From Nocardia asteroides (GTDB lineage Bacteria; Actinomycetota; Actinomycetes; Mycobacteriales; Mycobacteriaceae), in assembly GCA_019930625.1 (NCBI GenBank), contig CP082844.1, positions 3,782,001-3,846,000 of the forward strand: a DNA stretch of 64,000 nucleotides. The letters are read 5' to 3'. Within the stretch, counting starts at the first letter, position 1; the number at the start of each line of letters is the position of its first letter. The notes under the pieces were generated by a model. The model saw only the letters and a list, made by a program, of their open reading frames with translations, made no database searches and was not told the DNA's origin. The position numbers and the translations under genes are program-made. Below are positions 16,607-29,229 of this stretch, one piece after another.

Positions 16607-18028
16607 ATGGCCCAACCGCGCACGCTGGCCGAGAAGGTATGGGATCAGCATGTGGTCGCTCGCGGGGAGGGCGAGGGCGCCTCGCGCGAACCTGACCTGA
16701 TCTATATCGACCTGCACCTCGTCCACGAGGTGACCAGTCCGCAGGCCTTCGACGGGCTGCGCGCCGCGGGCAGGCCGGTGCGACGGCCGGATCTCACGAT
16801 CGCGACCGAGGACCACAATGTCCCGACGATCGATATCGACAAGCCGATCGCCGACCCGATTTCGCGCACCCAAGTCGACACGCTGCGGCGCAATTGCGCG
16901 GAATTCGGTGTGCGGCTGCACCCGATGGGGGACCTGGATCAGGGCATCGTGCACGTGGTCGGGCCGCAGCTGGGCCTGACCCAGCCGGGCATGACCGTGG
17001 TGTGCGGCGACAGCCACACCTCGACCCACGGCGCGTTCGGCGCGCTGGCGATGGGCATCGGCACCTCCGAGGTCGAGCATGTGCTTGCCACCCAGACGCT
17101 CTCGCTGCGCCCGTTCAAGACGATGGCGATCACGGTGGACGGCGCCTTGCCCGACGGCGTGACCAGTAAGGACCTGATCCTGGCCGTCATCGCGAAGATC
17201 GGCACCGGCGGCGGCCAGGGTTACGTCCTGGAGTACCGGGGGGAGGCCATCCGGGCCATGTCGATGGAGGCCCGAATGACGATCTGCAACATGTCCATCG
17301 AGGCGGGCGCACGGGCCGGCATGATCGCGCCGGACGAAACGACCTACGAATTCCTCAAAGGACGGCCGCACGCGCCGCAGGGAGCCGACTGGGACGCCGC
17401 GGTGGCCGCCTGGGAGGCGCTGAAGACCGACGAGGGCGCCGCTTTCGACGCCGAGGTGCACATCGACGCCGCCGAGCTGACCCCGTTCGTCACCTGGGGC
17501 ACCAACCCCGGCCAGGGCGCCCCGCTGGGCGAGGCCGTGCCCGACCCCGCCGCCATCGCCGACGAGGCGGCCCGCGAGTCCGCGGAGAAAGCTCTGCGTT
17601 ACATGGACTTGGAGCCGGGTACTCCGCTTCGGCAAGTACCGATCGACACCGTATTCGTCGGTTCGTGCACCAACGGACGCATTGAGGATTTGCGTGCGGT
17701 GGCCGGGATTTTGAAGGGACGTCATGTCGCCGACGGCGTGCGAATGTTGGTTGTACCGGGGTCGATGCGGGTTCGCGCACAGGCGGAAAAAGAAGGACTG
17801 GGCGAGATTTTCACCGCGGCGGGCGCCGAATGGCGGCAGGCGGGCTGCTCAATGTGCCTGGGAATGAATCCGGACCAGCTCGAGCCGGGCCAGCGTTGCG
17901 CGTCGACCTCGAACCGTAACTTCGAGGGCAGGCAGGGCAAAGGCGGCCGTACGCACCTCGTTTCTCCCCTCGTAGCGGCCGCGACGGCGGTCCGCGGAAG
18001 ACTGTCGTCGCCTGCGGATCTGGACTGA
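16607..18028 (+). CDS. leuC: 3-isopropylmalate dehydratase large subunit
   Basis: A 473-residue aconitase-type [4Fe-4S] subunit that works with LeuD to isomerise 2-isopropylmalate to 3-isopropylmalate. It starts [15 protein letters not shown]. Signatures are [25 protein letters not shown] near residue 130, FVGSCTNGR with the first cluster cysteine near residue 347, and [10 protein letters not shown] with the other two near residue 417. The length is normal. leuD begins 39 bases after the stop. A divergent IclR regulator lies upstream. Confidence 0.97.
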   Translation: MAQPRTLAEKVWDQHVVARGEGEGASREPDLIYIDLHLVHEVTSPQAFDGLRAAGRPVRRPDLTIATEDHNVPTIDIDKPIADPISRTQVDTLRRNCAEFGVRLHPMGDLDQGIVHVVGPQLGLTQPGMTVVCGDSHTSTHGAFGALAMGIGTSEVEHVLATQTLSLRPFKTMAITVDGALPDGVTSKDLILAVIAKIGTGGGQGYVLEYRGEAIRAMSMEARMTICNMSIEAGARAGMIAPDETTYEFLKGRPHAPQGADWDAAVAAWEALKTDEGAAFDAEVHIDAAELTPFVTWGTNPGQGAPLGEAVPDPAAIADEAARESAEKALRYMDLEPGTPLRQVPIDTVFVGSCTNGRIEDLRAVAGILKGRHVADGVRMLVVPGSMRVRAQAEKEGLGEIFTAAGAEWRQAGCSMCLGMNPDQLEPGQRCASTSNRNFEGRQGKGGRTHLVSPLVAAATAVRGRLSSPADLD

Positions 18029-18067
18029 CCGCCCCCGATTCACTCATTCAAACCCAGGAGATTCGTA

Positions 18068-18676
18068 ATGGAAGCCTTCACCGTGCACAAGGGCATCGGG
18101 GTGCCGCTGCGCCGCTCCAATGTCGATACCGATCAGATCATCCCGGCCGTCTACCTCAAGCGGGTGACTCGTACCGGATTCGAAGACGGGTTGTTCGCCG
18201 CATGGCGGGCCGATCCGGACTTCATTCTGAACACGTCACCATACAACAGGGGTAGTGTTCTGGTGGCGGGACCGGATTTCGGTACCGGGTCCTCTCGTGA
18301 ACACGCTGTTTGGGCGCTGTCGGACTACGGCTTTCGGGTGGTCATCTCATCCCGGTTCGCCGACATCTTCCGCGGCAATGCAGGCAAGGGCGGGCTGGTG
18401 GCCGCTCAGATGTCACAGAACGATGTCGAAATGCTCTGGAAGTTGCTCGAGGAACAGCCCGGCTTGGAATTGGTTGTGGACCTCGAGGCGCGCACGGTGA
18501 CGGCCGGAACCGTCGTGTTGCCGTTCGATATTGATGACTACACCAGGTGGCGTCTGCTGGAGGGATTGGATGACATCGGGCTGACCCTGCGCCGGGAGGA
18601 CGCGATCTCCCGGTTCGAAAAGGCAAGGCCAACATGGAAACCCACTACCCTTCCAGCACATATTTCGCAGACGTAA
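18068..18676 (+). CDS. leuD: 3-isopropylmalate dehydratase small subunit
   Basis: A 202-residue swivel-domain partner of LeuC. It begins [32 protein letters not shown], the classic start of the family, and contains [20 protein letters not shown] and [14 protein letters not shown], the loops that contact substrate. CAGGAG lies 7 bases before the ATG. It forms an operon with leuC. The hupB gene follows after 156 bases with its own promoter. Confidence 0.97.
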   Translation: MEAFTVHKGIGVPLRRSNVDTDQIIPAVYLKRVTRTGFEDGLFAAWRADPDFILNTSPYNRGSVLVAGPDFGTGSSREHAVWALSDYGFRVVISSRFADIFRGNAGKGGLVAAQMSQNDVEMLWKLLEEQPGLELVVDLEARTVTAGTVVLPFDIDDYTRWRLLEGLDDIGLTLRREDAISRFEKARPTWKPTTLPAHISQT

Positions 18677-18763
18677 TCACCCTCGTCAGTTAGCTGGACA
18701 GCCGGAGTTGTGGTAGCTGGACGTGTGCTAAACCACATGAATTTTGGCGTGGCACATAGACTC

Positions 18764-18793
18764 TTGCCCAAAGTGGGTTTACCGTGGTACCTA
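18764..18793 (+). promoter_or_regulatory. candidate hupB promoter
   Basis: TTGCCC (18764-18769) and TACCTA (18788-18793) are spaced 18 bases apart in the leuD-hupB gap. The match to the housekeeping consensus is moderate, and no experiment supports it here. Confidence 0.35.
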
Positions 18794-18832
18794 GTCGGTC
18801 CGACGACGGGCCATTAGTCTGCGGAGGATTCA

Positions 18833-19480
18833 ATGAACAAGGCGGAACTGATCGACGTTCTGACCGAAAAGTTGGGTACGGACAGGCGCACGGCCACCGC
18901 GGCAGTCGAGCATGTGGTCGACACCATCGTGCGCGCGGTGCACAAGGGTCAGAGCGTCACAATCACCGGTTTCGGTGTGTTCGAACAGCGTAAGCGGGCG
19001 GCTCGCGTCGCGAGGAACCCGCGTACCGGCGAAACGGTGAAGGTCAAGCCCACTTCGGTGCCCGCGTTCCGCCCCGGCGCTCAGTTCAAGGCGGTGATCG
19101 CGGGCAAGCAGAAACTGGCCGCGACCGGGCCCGCCGTCAAGCGCGGGGTGAATGCGCCGGTGGCCGCCAAGAAGGCGGCGGCGAAGAAGACGGCGGCGAA
19201 GAAGACCGCCGCCAAGAAATCGACGCCGACCAAGGCGCCTGCCAAGACGACAGCCCGCAAGGCCGCCGCCAAGGCCCCGGCCAAGACCACCGCGCGCAAG
19301 ACGACCGCTACCAAGACCGCTGCGAAGAAGACGCCCGCGAAGAAGACCGCGGTCGAGAAGAAGGCTCCGGCCAAGAAGGCGGCCACCAAGGCCACGGCGG
19401 CCAAGAAGACCACCGCCGCCAAGAAAGCACCTGCGAAGAAGACCGCGGCCAAGAAGGCCCCGGCTCGTCGAGCCCGCTGA
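18833..19480 (+). CDS. hupB: HU nucleoid protein with lysine-rich tail
   Basis: A 215-residue DNA-binding protein. Residues 1-90 are a normal HU domain ([38 protein letters not shown], then [11 protein letters not shown]). Residues about 105-215 form a tail of repeated AAKK, PAKK and TARK units made almost only of Ala, Lys, Pro and Thr, resembling eukaryotic histone H1. This two-part layout is typical of HupB in Mycobacteriales, where it compacts the nucleoid and the tail lysines can be acetylated. GGAGG precedes the ATG. A strong terminator follows. Confidence 0.97.
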   Translation: MNKAELIDVLTEKLGTDRRTATAAVEHVVDTIVRAVHKGQSVTITGFGVFEQRKRAARVARNPRTGETVKVKPTSVPAFRPGAQFKAVIAGKQKLAATGPAVKRGVNAPVAAKKAAAKKTAAKKTAAKKSTPTKAPAKTTARKAAAKAPAKTTARKTTATKTAAKKTPAKKTAVEKKAPAKKAATKATAAKKTTAAKKAPAKKTAAKKAPARRAR

Positions 19481-19550
19481 TCTCGAGCCACCGCCGGATC
19501 GGCGCTGAATGCGCGGCCCCACGACCGGGCCCCTTCGCCTCAACGTCGAG

Positions 19551-19580
19551 ACGGCCCCGGGAGACACCCGGGGCCGTTTT
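19551..19580 (+). terminator. Rho-independent terminator after hupB
   Basis: ACGGCCCCGGG (19551-19561) pairs perfectly with CCCGGGGCCGT (19567-19577), and a TTTT run follows. This is the most canonical terminator in the window. Confidence 0.9.
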
Positions 19581-19683
19581 CGGCTGTCCACCCACCGAGA
19601 CCTCACGGTCGCGGCTCACCCGGGTCATCCTCGAGCGCGCGGCGACCGTCGACGCGCGCGGTGACGGGCGAGCTTCGCGCGTA

Positions 19684-20642
19684 TCAGGACTGCGCCACGT
19701 AGGCTGACAGCGTTCGATCCAGATGGTCGGCGGCCACCAAGCGCTGGCCGACGAACGACAGTACCCACACACTGCCCTTGCGATTGCGCGCCGACGGCAG
19801 CGCGATTCCGTCGCGTTCGGCCAGCCATCCCAGCAGATCCGGGATCACCTTGCCCTGACTGCAGACGACGCGAACGGCATTGTCCGTTACCAGGGCTCGA
19901 AGACGTTCCCGGGCCTCGTCCGGGTGCTCGGCGTACCCGGTCTCGGAAAACAATGGCTCCATGCCGATTTCGCGGCCGAGCTTCTCCGCCAGCGGCGCCA
20001 TGGTCTGCACGCAGCGCAGCGGAGGGGCCGAGTACACCTCGGATGCGCCGAACGCCAAGAGATTCGGCGCCAGCGCACGTGCCTGCGTCTCGCCTTCGCG
20101 GTCGAGCGGACGCTGCTCGTCGGGACCGTTGAAGCGGTCCCTGCGGCCGGCTCGGGCATGCCGGACCAGCAGAAGGGTGTCGGTGCGTGCGGGCAGCCGG
20201 GTGAAGGCGCGCACCACTTGCCGGTCCATCGGATACGACAGTTGCTCCATCACCCGGTCCAGCGGGTGCCAGCTGAGCACGTCCACCTCGGAATTGGCGG
20301 TGAACTCCCCGCCCGCCACTTCGGCGGCCCAGTAGTCGACCCGCTTCAGCTTGCGATGGCCTGGAATCGGGTAGGTCACGTAGCCGAGATAGCGGCCCAG
20401 TCTGCACTCCAGGCCGGTCTCTTCGCGGACCTCGCGGACCGCGGCCAGCACCGGTGTCTCACCCGGGTCGAGCTTGCCCTTGGGCAGGGACCAATCCTGG
20501 TACTTGGGGCGGTGGACGAGCGCGATCTCGATCGCACCCGCAGCCGACTCCCGCCACAGCAACGCACCCGCCGCGTGGATGTTGGCGGTGACGCGGGGAT
20601 CCCAGAACGGGCTCCCCCCCTGTTCGAACCCCGTTGTGGCGT

Positions 20643-20646
<4 letters not shown>
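19684..20646 (-). CDS. mutT1: MutT1-type NUDIX hydrolase with phosphoglycerate-mutase-like domain
   Basis: A 320-residue two-domain protein. Residues about 20-155 are a NUDIX domain with the complete box [24 protein letters not shown]. Residues about 160-320 are a histidine-phosphatase domain with the RHG-type motif [10 protein letters not shown] and a late histidine. In mycobacterial MutT1 the first domain converts 8-oxo-(d)GTP to the diphosphate and the second takes it further; both sites look intact here. The GTG start overlaps the ppk1 stop by 4 bases (GTGA), so translation is probably coupled. It faces hupB convergently. Confidence 0.93.
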
Positions 20647-22814
<2,168 letters not shown>

Positions 22815-22885
22815 CCCTTACCGGACAGCTCATGTGCATCCCGTGAGCGTGATCGGTCTGTGTCTCACGCCACCATGGCGATCGT

Positions 22886-23569
22886 CTAGCACACGTGTGG
22901 AACGTGTTCGTGAACGCCGCCCGGCCAGCCGATGTCGTGCAGGACAGCACGAGTCGCGTTGCCGGCCCCCAGGGCCACCGCGCGGTCCAGATCGTCGGCG
23001 GTGTCGACGTCCAGGCGCAGTCCCGGCCAGTCCCCGGTGAGATCCACCGCGCCTGCCCCGATGTGGCTGCGGGCGGACCCGGGGCCGAAGCGGGGGTCGA
23101 GTGCGGCGAGGGGATCGCGCACCACCAGCGCAGCGGTGCCGCTGCCCTCGTGGTCGACCACGATCGAGCGCAGGCCTCGGGGAGCGGCGGCGAGCATGTC
23201 CGACAGTTCTTCCGGCCGCAACGCGGGCAGGTCGGCCTGCAGTGCGAGCAGATCGATCGGCCCGTGCGCATCGCGCAACGCGGCGGCGGTGGCGGCCAGC
23301 GCGGTGTTCAGCCCGCCCGAGTGCGGCCCGCGTGGTTCCGGATGGACGTCGGCGCCGAGCGTGCGAGCCAGATCGGCGACCGCGGGGTCGGGCGTGACCA
23401 CGGTCACGGATACGACATCGCCTACCGCCGCGGTGGCGGTCACGGTGTCGGCGAGCATGGCCAGCACCAGCCGCGCCCGGGGCTCCGGGCGCAGCCGGTC
23501 GGCCAGTCGGCTCTTGGCCCGATCGAGGCTCTTGACCGCGATCACGGCATGCACGGCGTGCGGGCGCAT
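22886..23569 (-). CDS. fbiD: phosphoenolpyruvate/phospholactate guanylyltransferase
   Basis: A 227-residue CofC-type nucleotidyltransferase. It couples GTP to 2-phospholactate or, in mycobacteria, phosphoenolpyruvate, giving the precursor for cofactor F420. The N-terminus ([19 protein letters not shown]) is the nucleotide-binding pattern, [16 protein letters not shown] carries the metal aspartate, and SHIGAGAV and [15 protein letters not shown] close the active site. GGAAGG lies upstream of the ATG. The gene is divergent from gpsA with 31 bases between starts. Its presence implies an F420-making organism. Confidence 0.92.
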   Translation of the reverse strand: MRPHAVHAVIAVKSLDRAKSRLADRLRPEPRARLVLAMLADTVTATAAVGDVVSVTVVTPDPAVADLARTLGADVHPEPRGPHSGGLNTALAATAAALRDAHGPIDLLALQADLPALRPEELSDMLAAAPRGLRSIVVDHEGSGTAALVVRDPLAALDPRFGPGSARSHIGAGAVDLTGDWPGLRLDVDTADDLDRAVALGAGNATRAVLHDIGWPGGVHEHVPHVC

Positions 23570-23600
23570 GCGAGCAATCCTTCCATGGCATATTGGGCTG

Positions 23601-24596
23601 ATGACGAGGGCGGCAGTGCTGGGCGCAGGATCGTGGGGCACCGCGTTCGCGAAGGTGTTGGCGGACGCGGGAACCGAGGTCACGATCTGGGCCCGGCGGC
23701 CCGAGGTCGCCGCGACGCTGGCCTCCGAACATCGCAATCCCGATTACCTGTCGGATATTCCGCTGCCGCCGATCGCGGCGACCCACGACCCCGCGGTGGC
23801 GCTGGCGGGAGCCGACATCGTCGTGCTGGCGGTGCCGTCGCAGTCGCTGCGCACCAACCTCGCGGAGTGGAAGGGGATGATCCCGGCCGATGCCACGCTG
23901 CTGAGCCTGGCGAAGGGGATCGAGACCGGGACGCTGCTGCGCATGAGTCAGGTCATCGAGGAGGTCACCGGGGCCGACCAGAGCCGGGTCGCGGTGCTGT
24001 CCGGGCCGAACCTGGCGCGGGAGATCGCGGTGGAACAGCCCGCCGCGACCGTGATCGCCTGCTCGGACAACGACCGGGCGGTCGCGGTGCAGCACGCCAG
24101 CGCGACCGGATACTTCCGGCCCTACACCAATACCGATGTGGTCGGCTGCGAGATCGGCGGGGCGTGCAAGAACGTCATCGCGCTCGCCTGCGGCATCGCC
24201 TCGGGCATGGGCCTGGGTGATAATTCGATCGCCAGCCTGATCACCCGCGGTCTGGCCGAGATCATCCGGCTCGGGGTGGCCCTCGGTGCGGAGCCGGTCA
24301 CGCTGGCCGGGCTCGCGGGAGTCGGGGATCTGGTCGCCACCTGCACCTCGCCGCTGTCGCGCAACCGGTCCTTCGGCCATGTGCTCGGCGCGGGCGGATC
24401 CATGGAAGCCGCCCAATCGGCCACTCATGGACAGGTCGCCGAGGGTGTGAAGTCCTGCACATCGGTGCGCGCGCTGGCCGAGCGGCACGGCGTCGAGATG
24501 CCGCTGACCACCTCGGTGCACCAGGTCTGCCACGAAGGACTTTCCGTGCGCGAAGCCGTCGGCAACCTGCTCGGACGGCGGATGAAGCCGGAGTGA
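23601..24596 (+). CDS. gpsA: glycerol-3-phosphate dehydrogenase [NAD(P)+]
   Basis: A 331-residue soluble enzyme that makes sn-glycerol-3-phosphate from dihydroxyacetone phosphate for phospholipids. Motifs are [20 protein letters not shown] at the N-terminus (dinucleotide binding), [17 protein letters not shown], the catalytic-lysine region [23 protein letters not shown] near residue 190, and the late GVGDLVATC. The ATG lies at the family start. ddl follows on the same strand after 87 bases. Confidence 0.96.
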   Translation: MTRAAVLGAGSWGTAFAKVLADAGTEVTIWARRPEVAATLASEHRNPDYLSDIPLPPIAATHDPAVALAGADIVVLAVPSQSLRTNLAEWKGMIPADATLLSLAKGIETGTLLRMSQVIEEVTGADQSRVAVLSGPNLAREIAVEQPAATVIACSDNDRAVAVQHASATGYFRPYTNTDVVGCEIGGACKNVIALACGIASGMGLGDNSIASLITRGLAEIIRLGVALGAEPVTLAGLAGVGDLVATCTSPLSRNRSFGHVLGAGGSMEAAQSATHGQVAEGVKSCTSVRALAERHGVEMPLTTSVHQVCHEGLSVREAVGNLLGRRMKPE

Positions 24597-24670
24597 TCCG
24601 GCTGCGCACGCCCTGAGCGGAGACCGCGGTGTCCCGGACGGTCAGCGGTGGGTGCGCGGGTCGAAACGGG

Positions 24671-24676
24671 TACGGT
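24671..24676 (+). promoter_or_regulatory. -10 box of a leaderless promoter (ddl)
   Basis: TACGGT ends 7 bases before the ATG at 24684. The ATG has no Shine-Dalgarno. Confidence 0.45.
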
Positions 24677-24683
24677 TCGGGTC

Positions 24684-25787
24684 ATGACGAACCGGATCAG
24701 GGTAGCTGTGGTCTTCGGCGGGCGCAGTAACGAGCACGCCGTGTCCTGCGTATCGGCCGGTAGTGTGCTGCGCCACCTGGATCCGGAGAAGTACGAGGTC
24801 GTGCCGATCGGCATCACCGCGGAGGGCCGCTGGGTGCTCGGCGGTGCGGACGTGGCCGCGCTCGGCATCCACGATCGCGCGCTGCCGTCGGTGGATGCCA
24901 CCGGCACGGCGCTGACCCTGGTCGCCGACCCGAGCCGCTCGGGGGCGCTGATCGCGCTCGACGATCCGAGCGCCGCTCTCGGCTCGGTCGACGTGGTCTT
25001 CCCGATCCTGCACGGACCGTTCGGTGAGGACGGCACCTTGCAAGGAATGCTGGAGCTGGCCGGGATCCCGTATGTCGGACCGGGGGTGCTGGCCAGCGCG
25101 GCGGGCATGGACAAGGAATTCACCAAGAAACTGCTCGCGGCGGAGGGACTGCCGATCGGCACCCAGGTGGTGCTGCGGCCCGGCACGGCGACGGTCGCCG
25201 AGGAGGACCGGCTGCGCCTTGGCCTGCCGGTGTTCGTCAAGCCGGCCCGCGGCGGATCATCGATCGGCATCACCAGGGTGACCGACTGGAACGAGCTGGA
25301 CGCGGCCATCGCCGCGGCGCGCGCGCACGACCCGAAGGTGATCGTGGAAGCGAGCATCGTCGGACGCGAAGTGGAATGCGGGGTGCTCGAGCATCCGGAC
25401 GGGCGGGTCGCGGCGAGCGTGGTCGCCGAGATCCGGATGCCGGAGACCGGCGTCACCGCCGAACCTCCCGCGTTCTACGACTTCGATACCAAGTACCTCG
25501 ACGACGTCTGCGAGTTCGACGTTCCCGCCAAGCTGGACGACGAGGTGTCCGAGCAGATCCGGGAACTGGCCGTGCGTGCCTTCCGAGCTCTCGACTGCCA
25601 GGGCCTGGCGCGGGTCGATTTCTTCGTCACCGACCAGGGCCCGGTGATCAACGAGATCAACACGATGCCGGGCTTCACCGCCATCTCCATGTACCCGCGC
25701 ATGTGGGAGGCCACTGGTGTCGACTTCGCCGCACTGATCTCCACACTCATCGAAACCGCGCTCGCCCGCGGCACCGGCCTGCGCTGA
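24684..25787 (+). CDS. ddl: D-alanine-D-alanine ligase
   Basis: A 367-residue ATP-grasp ligase that makes the D-Ala-D-Ala end of peptidoglycan precursors. It starts [25 protein letters not shown], where the Glu before HAVS is the first substrate residue. Further signs are [30 protein letters not shown], and the metal and ATP site [23 protein letters not shown]. Residues FYDFDTKYL cover the region that separates D-Ala from D-lactate ligases and look like the D-Ala type. The start follows a TACGGT box by 7 bases; a longer N-terminus from 24648 is unsupported. Confidence 0.95.
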   Translation: MTNRIRVAVVFGGRSNEHAVSCVSAGSVLRHLDPEKYEVVPIGITAEGRWVLGGADVAALGIHDRALPSVDATGTALTLVADPSRSGALIALDDPSAALGSVDVVFPILHGPFGEDGTLQGMLELAGIPYVGPGVLASAAGMDKEFTKKLLAAEGLPIGTQVVLRPGTATVAEEDRLRLGLPVFVKPARGGSSIGITRVTDWNELDAAIAAARAHDPKVIVEASIVGREVECGVLEHPDGRVAASVVAEIRMPETGVTAEPPAFYDFDTKYLDDVCEFDVPAKLDDEVSEQIRELAVRAFRALDCQGLARVDFFVTDQGPVINEINTMPGFTAISMYPRMWEATGVDFAALISTLIETALARGTGLR

Positions 25788-26108
25788 GCGGTACCGCGCA
25801 ATCGGCGCGGGTTGTGTTTGCTGAATAATTGCTGTGCACCGATCCGTAGGCCGCCGAGCCGGGTGACCCTGATGGATCGCACGTCGAAATTGATGCCCGG
25901 GCCACCGGGTTACCTTCGTCCGCGTCCTGGATAGTTCGGCACCACACGATCGCCTACGTGACCGACCGTGCCGGTCTGCGGCACAGATCGTGCAGCAGTG
26001 GTTCACCGCGTCGCGAATCCGGTCCGGGGGCACGGAGTGAAGCGATCGGCTGTCTGGCAGGCGTCCGCCGGGCTGCGATGACGACAACGCCGATCACCGA
26101 GCCGCGCG
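25788..26108. other. intergenic region between convergent genes
   Basis: No gene or clear terminator is recognised. Short inverted repeats such as CGCGC/GCGCG near 25795-25812 are weak. An AT-richer patch (25815-25840) stands out only mildly. Confidence 0.4.
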
Positions 26109-26855
26109 TCAGTTGGGCAGCGGTCCCGGATCGATCGGCTGGGCCGGGATGGTGGCGGTGACCATGTCGGAGACTTCTTGCAGCGGCGTCGGACCGGAGC
26201 CGTCGGGGACGGTGAGGGCGATGTAGGTCCCGCGGTCGACGGCGAACCAGGTGCTCACCTCGGCGGTCTGGTCGCGGACCTCGAACCACTGCACGCCGTT
26301 CACGACCTGCAACGGTGAGGCGCGGTTGAATTCCAGCGGTCGATCCAAACCGCAGCGCAGGACGATGGGGTCCCCGCCTTCGGCGCGCTGCCACGCGCGG
26401 GTGGCGGGCGGAGCGGGCTCGACCAGGGTCGATTTGGTGAACTCACCCAGGTCCGCGGGCAGCGCGGGCAGCAGGGCGGCGCAGGCCGGACCCTCCGCCG
26501 CAGGGGCAGGGACAGGGCCGAGCACCAGTGGTTCCCGCTCGACCGGCGCGCGGCTCGCGAGCACGGCGGCCACGAGCACCGCGACGACCAGCACGACGGG
26601 AAGCGCGACGGCGGTGGCGATGATCGCGGGCGAATATTGATGTGCGGGCGCGTTGTCCGGCTCGTCGGCTTCAGCGGCCGAATCCGCCGTCTGCTCCGCT
26701 GCTTCGGAGGCGGCGGCCTGCGCGTTCGAGTCCGCGGCGTCGGCGCTGCCTGCCGGACCGCCCGGTGCGGCGGGCTTCCGAGCGTCCGCACCGGCTTGCG
26801 TGCCGTCCGAATGCTCGCGTTCCGCGGAATCGCGGTCCGGTGAATCCGCCGCCAT
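26109..26855 (-). CDS. DUF3515 membrane-anchored protein
   Basis: A 248-residue protein. Residues 1-70 are an acidic, alanine-rich, disordered head (DAADSNAQAAASEAAEQT). One membrane segment follows at about 74-98 (IIATAVALPVVLVVAVLVAAVL). The rest lies outside and matches the DUF3515 family: CAALLPALPADLG, then LRCGLDRP, VQWFEVRD, TWFAVDRGTYIALTVP and a serine- and proline-containing end. The two cysteines (GPACAAL, LRCGLD) probably pair. The function is unknown. From memory the position matches Rv2980. The head is longer than usual. It is divergent from thiL. Confidence 0.87.
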   Translation of the reverse strand: MAADSPDRDSAEREHSDGTQAGADARKPAAPGGPAGSADAADSNAQAAASEAAEQTADSAAEADEPDNAPAHQYSPAIIATAVALPVVLVVAVLVAAVLASRAPVEREPLVLGPVPAPAAEGPACAALLPALPADLGEFTKSTLVEPAPPATRAWQRAEGGDPIVLRCGLDRPLEFNRASPLQVVNGVQWFEVRDQTAEVSTWFAVDRGTYIALTVPDGSGPTPLQEVSDMVTATIPAQPIDPGPLPN

Positions 26856-27036
26856 ACAACACTCACCGATCCTTTCTCGTTCGCGCGTCGGCGCCGGTCG
26901 GTGGCCGCGCGATGGTGGCGCGATGGACCGGCCCGGTAGTACTCGAGGTGCCTCCGAAAGGGTACCGTCGGGCTCATTCCAGCAAGCAGCGCGCCGGAAA
27001 GGATCGGTCATCAGCGCCAGTAGGGGCCCGAGGACA

Positions 27037-28197
27037 GTGCGTGAACTGGGGGAGTTCGCGCTGATCGACCGCATCAACGCGGGCCGGGTGCAAGCGCCGG
27101 GTGTGCTGCTCGGCCCTGGCGACGACGCGGCGATGGTCGCCGCGCCCGACGGCCGGTTCGTGGTGACCACCGACATGCTCGTGCAGGATCGGCACTTCCG
27201 GTTGGACTGGTCCAGCCCCGAGGACATCGGCCGCAAGGCGATCGCGCAGAACGCCGCCGACGTGGTCGCCATGGGCGCGACGCCGACCGCGTTCGTCGTC
27301 GCGCTCGGCTGCCCGGCCGACACTCCGCTCGAAGTCGTCGACGGGCTTGCGGACGGCATGTGGGCCGAGGCGGCCAGAGCGGGCGCCTCGATCGCGGGCG
27401 GCGACCTGGTCCGCAGCCGCGAGCTGATCATCTCCGTCACCGCGTTCGGCGATCCAGGGGAAGGCGCGCCGATCACCCGAGCGGGTGCGCGCGCGGGGGA
27501 CGTCGTCGCGGTGGCCGGCCGTCTAGGCTGGTCGGCCGCGGGACTCGCCGCCTTCACCGCTGGGGTGACCGGACCCGAGGTCGCGGAAGCGCTTGCCGCT
27601 CATCGTGTCCCGCAGCCGCCGTATGCCGCCGTCCTGGACGCGCTGGGCCGCGGAACGCTCGACGGGTCGAATTCGACTGTGGCGCAGAAGTTTTCCGCGC
27701 GGTCGCGTCCCCGATCGATCGACCCGGCGGCGGACATGTCCGGTACCACGACAGGCGAGGAGCTTTCGCGGCGGCAGCCGCCGAACGGCGACCACGAAGC
27801 GCGAGTGGGAAGGTCGCGGGCCCGGACCGGCTCGACCGACGTGGGGTTGCGCGCGTTGACCGACGTGTCCGACGGGTTGCTAGCGGATCTGGGGCACATC
27901 GCCTCGGCATCAGGTGTCGCCATCGATCTGGATTCGGCGGCGCTGCGCGACCCGGCGTTGGAACACGTCGCCGCTCGGCTGGAAGCCGATGCGGCGCAAT
28001 GGATCCTGACCGGCGGCGAGGACCACGCCTTCGCGGGAACATGGGCGCCGGACCGCGCGCTGCCGTCCGGATGGGTCGCGATCGGGCAGGTTGTGGCCGG
28101 TCGCGGGCTTACCGTCGACGGCGTGACCCAGACCGGCGACGGCGGGTGGGAATCCTTCCGTGGGGCGGACTCGGCCCTCGACGGCGACCCACGCTAA
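27037..28197 (+). CDS. thiL: thiamine-monophosphate kinase
   Basis: A 386-residue AIR-synthase-fold kinase that converts thiamine phosphate to thiamine diphosphate with ATP. Motifs are [36 protein letters not shown] with the metal aspartates, [15 protein letters not shown], and ASIAGGDL. The C-terminal half has [15 protein letters not shown] and [10 protein letters not shown]. Between them, about residues 205-270, lies an insertion rich in Ser, Arg, Thr and Pro that the family lacks; the enzyme is about 55 residues longer than usual. The start is uncertain: GTG 27037 fits the family, and ATG 26923 would add 38 residues. ung begins 12 bases after the stop. Confidence 0.9.
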   Translation: MRELGEFALIDRINAGRVQAPGVLLGPGDDAAMVAAPDGRFVVTTDMLVQDRHFRLDWSSPEDIGRKAIAQNAADVVAMGATPTAFVVALGCPADTPLEVVDGLADGMWAEAARAGASIAGGDLVRSRELIISVTAFGDPGEGAPITRAGARAGDVVAVAGRLGWSAAGLAAFTAGVTGPEVAEALAAHRVPQPPYAAVLDALGRGTLDGSNSTVAQKFSARSRPRSIDPAADMSGTTTGEELSRRQPPNGDHEARVGRSRARTGSTDVGLRALTDVSDGLLADLGHIASASGVAIDLDSAALRDPALEHVAARLEADAAQWILTGGEDHAFAGTWAPDRALPSGWVAIGQVVAGRGLTVDGVTQTGDGGWESFRGADSALDGDPR

Positions 28198-28200
28198 GTT
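28195..28200 (+). promoter_or_regulatory. -10-like box upstream of ung
   Basis: TAAGTT overlaps the thiL stop codon and ends 8 bases before the ung ATG. It may give a near-leaderless ung transcript besides read-through from thiL. Confidence 0.3.
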
Positions 28201-28208
28201 GTGCGGTC

Positions 28209-28892
28209 ATGGGCACGAAACCATTGACGGAAATCATGGATCCGGGCTGGGCGAAGGCACTCGAGCCGGTGGCGGACCGGATCGCCGCCATGGGCGAATT
28301 CCTTCGTGCCGAGAACGCCGCGGGCCGCGGCTACCTGCCGTCCGGTGAGAACGTCCTGCGCGCCTTCCAGCGTCCGTTCGACGCGGTGCGCGTGCTCGTC
28401 GTCGGTCAGGACCCCTATCCGACGCCCGGCCATCCCATGGGGCTGAGTTTCTCCGTCGCGCCGGACGTTTCGCCGATCCCGCGCAGCCTGGCCAACATCT
28501 TCGCCGAATACAGCAAGGATCTCGGCCACCCCACGCCCTCCTGCGGCGATCTGAGCCCGTGGTCGGACCAGGGTGTGCTGATGCTCAACCGAGTGCTCAC
28601 CGTTTCTCCCGGCAAGCCCGCCTCGCACCGGGGCAAGGGCTGGGAGGCGGTCACCGAACAGGCGATCCGCGCCTTGGTCGCCAGGGACGAGCCGTTGGTG
28701 GCGATCCTGTGGGGCAGGGACGCGGCGACGCTCAAGCCGTTGCTGGCAGAATCCGAGATTCCCTATATCGAGTCCGCGCATCCGTCGCCGCTGTCGGCGT
28801 CGCGCGGGTTCTTCGGTTCCCGCCCCTTCTCGCGAGTGAACGAACTACTCGACGAACTGGGGGCCGAACCGGTTGACTGGCGCCTGCCCTGA
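28209..28892 (+). CDS. ung: uracil-DNA glycosylase
   Basis: A 227-residue family 1 UDG that removes uracil from DNA. The water-activating motif is [20 protein letters not shown] (catalytic Asp) and the leucine-loop motif is [21 protein letters not shown] (catalytic His). [17 protein letters not shown] is the uracil pocket region. The length is normal. There is no clear Shine-Dalgarno before the ATG. It probably shares a transcript with thiL. Confidence 0.96.
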   Translation: MGTKPLTEIMDPGWAKALEPVADRIAAMGEFLRAENAAGRGYLPSGENVLRAFQRPFDAVRVLVVGQDPYPTPGHPMGLSFSVAPDVSPIPRSLANIFAEYSKDLGHPTPSCGDLSPWSDQGVLMLNRVLTVSPGKPASHRGKGWEAVTEQAIRALVARDEPLVAILWGRDAATLKPLLAESEIPYIESAHPSPLSASRGFFGSRPFSRVNELLDELGAEPVDWRLP

Positions 28893-28943
28893 ATCGGGCG
28901 TCTGTGTGTGATCGACCGAGAGAAACGAGTGAGGAGCTCTTCC

Positions 28944-29171
28944 ATGCACAACACCACCCTCCGCGGCGCTACCGCGACCCTGGCCTTCTGCGCCGCGCTC
29001 ACCAGCGGCGCCGCTGTCGCAGGTGCGGCCCCCCTGCGGCTCGAGCCCGCCGCGGAGACCACGACGGCTCCGGTCGCCGAGGAGTACACCTCCAGCGGCT
29101 CCTCCACCATCTCCGCGTCGGTGAATGCCAAGATCGCGTGCCTGTTCTTCGTGGGCAATCTCGGCTGCTGA
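28944..29171 (+). CDS. small secreted protein
   Basis: A 75-residue precursor. Residues 1 to about 28 are a Sec signal peptide (basic start MHNTTLRG, hydrophobic core, AGA-A cleavage site). The mature part of about 45 residues is Thr/Ser/Ala rich, then ends in a hydrophobic stretch ACLFFVGNLGC with the only two cysteines, which could form a disulfide. No family is recognised. GTGAGGAG lies 7 bases before the ATG, a strong initiation site, so the gene is likely real. It sits alone between ung and a hydrolase gene. Confidence 0.75.
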   Translation: MHNTTLRGATATLAFCAALTSGAAVAGAAPLRLEPAAETTTAPVAEEYTSSGSSTISASVNAKIACLFFVGNLGC

Positions 29172-29229
29172 ACCCTCGATTCGCCGGGTTCACGCCGGTG
29201 CGGAGGGGCGTTGTGCGATCCTACAGATC

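Noticed and set aside
16458..16700. Leader peptide with a TTA leucine codon before leuC as an attenuator.
   Set aside because: Only a few scattered leucine codons, no ribosome site, and no competing terminator structure.
19081..19508. Arg- and Ala-rich frames opposite or overlapping the hupB tail.
   Set aside because: They are by-products of the AAG/GCC codon repeats of hupB.
25958..26161. 67-codon plus-strand frame between ddl and DUF3515.
   Set aside because: It overlaps the end of DUF3515, lacks a ribosome site and has no recognisable content.
26653..27036. Long N-terminal extension of thiL.
   Set aside because: It would run antisense through the DUF3515 head; the family start fits GTG 27037, although ATG 26923 remains an alternative.
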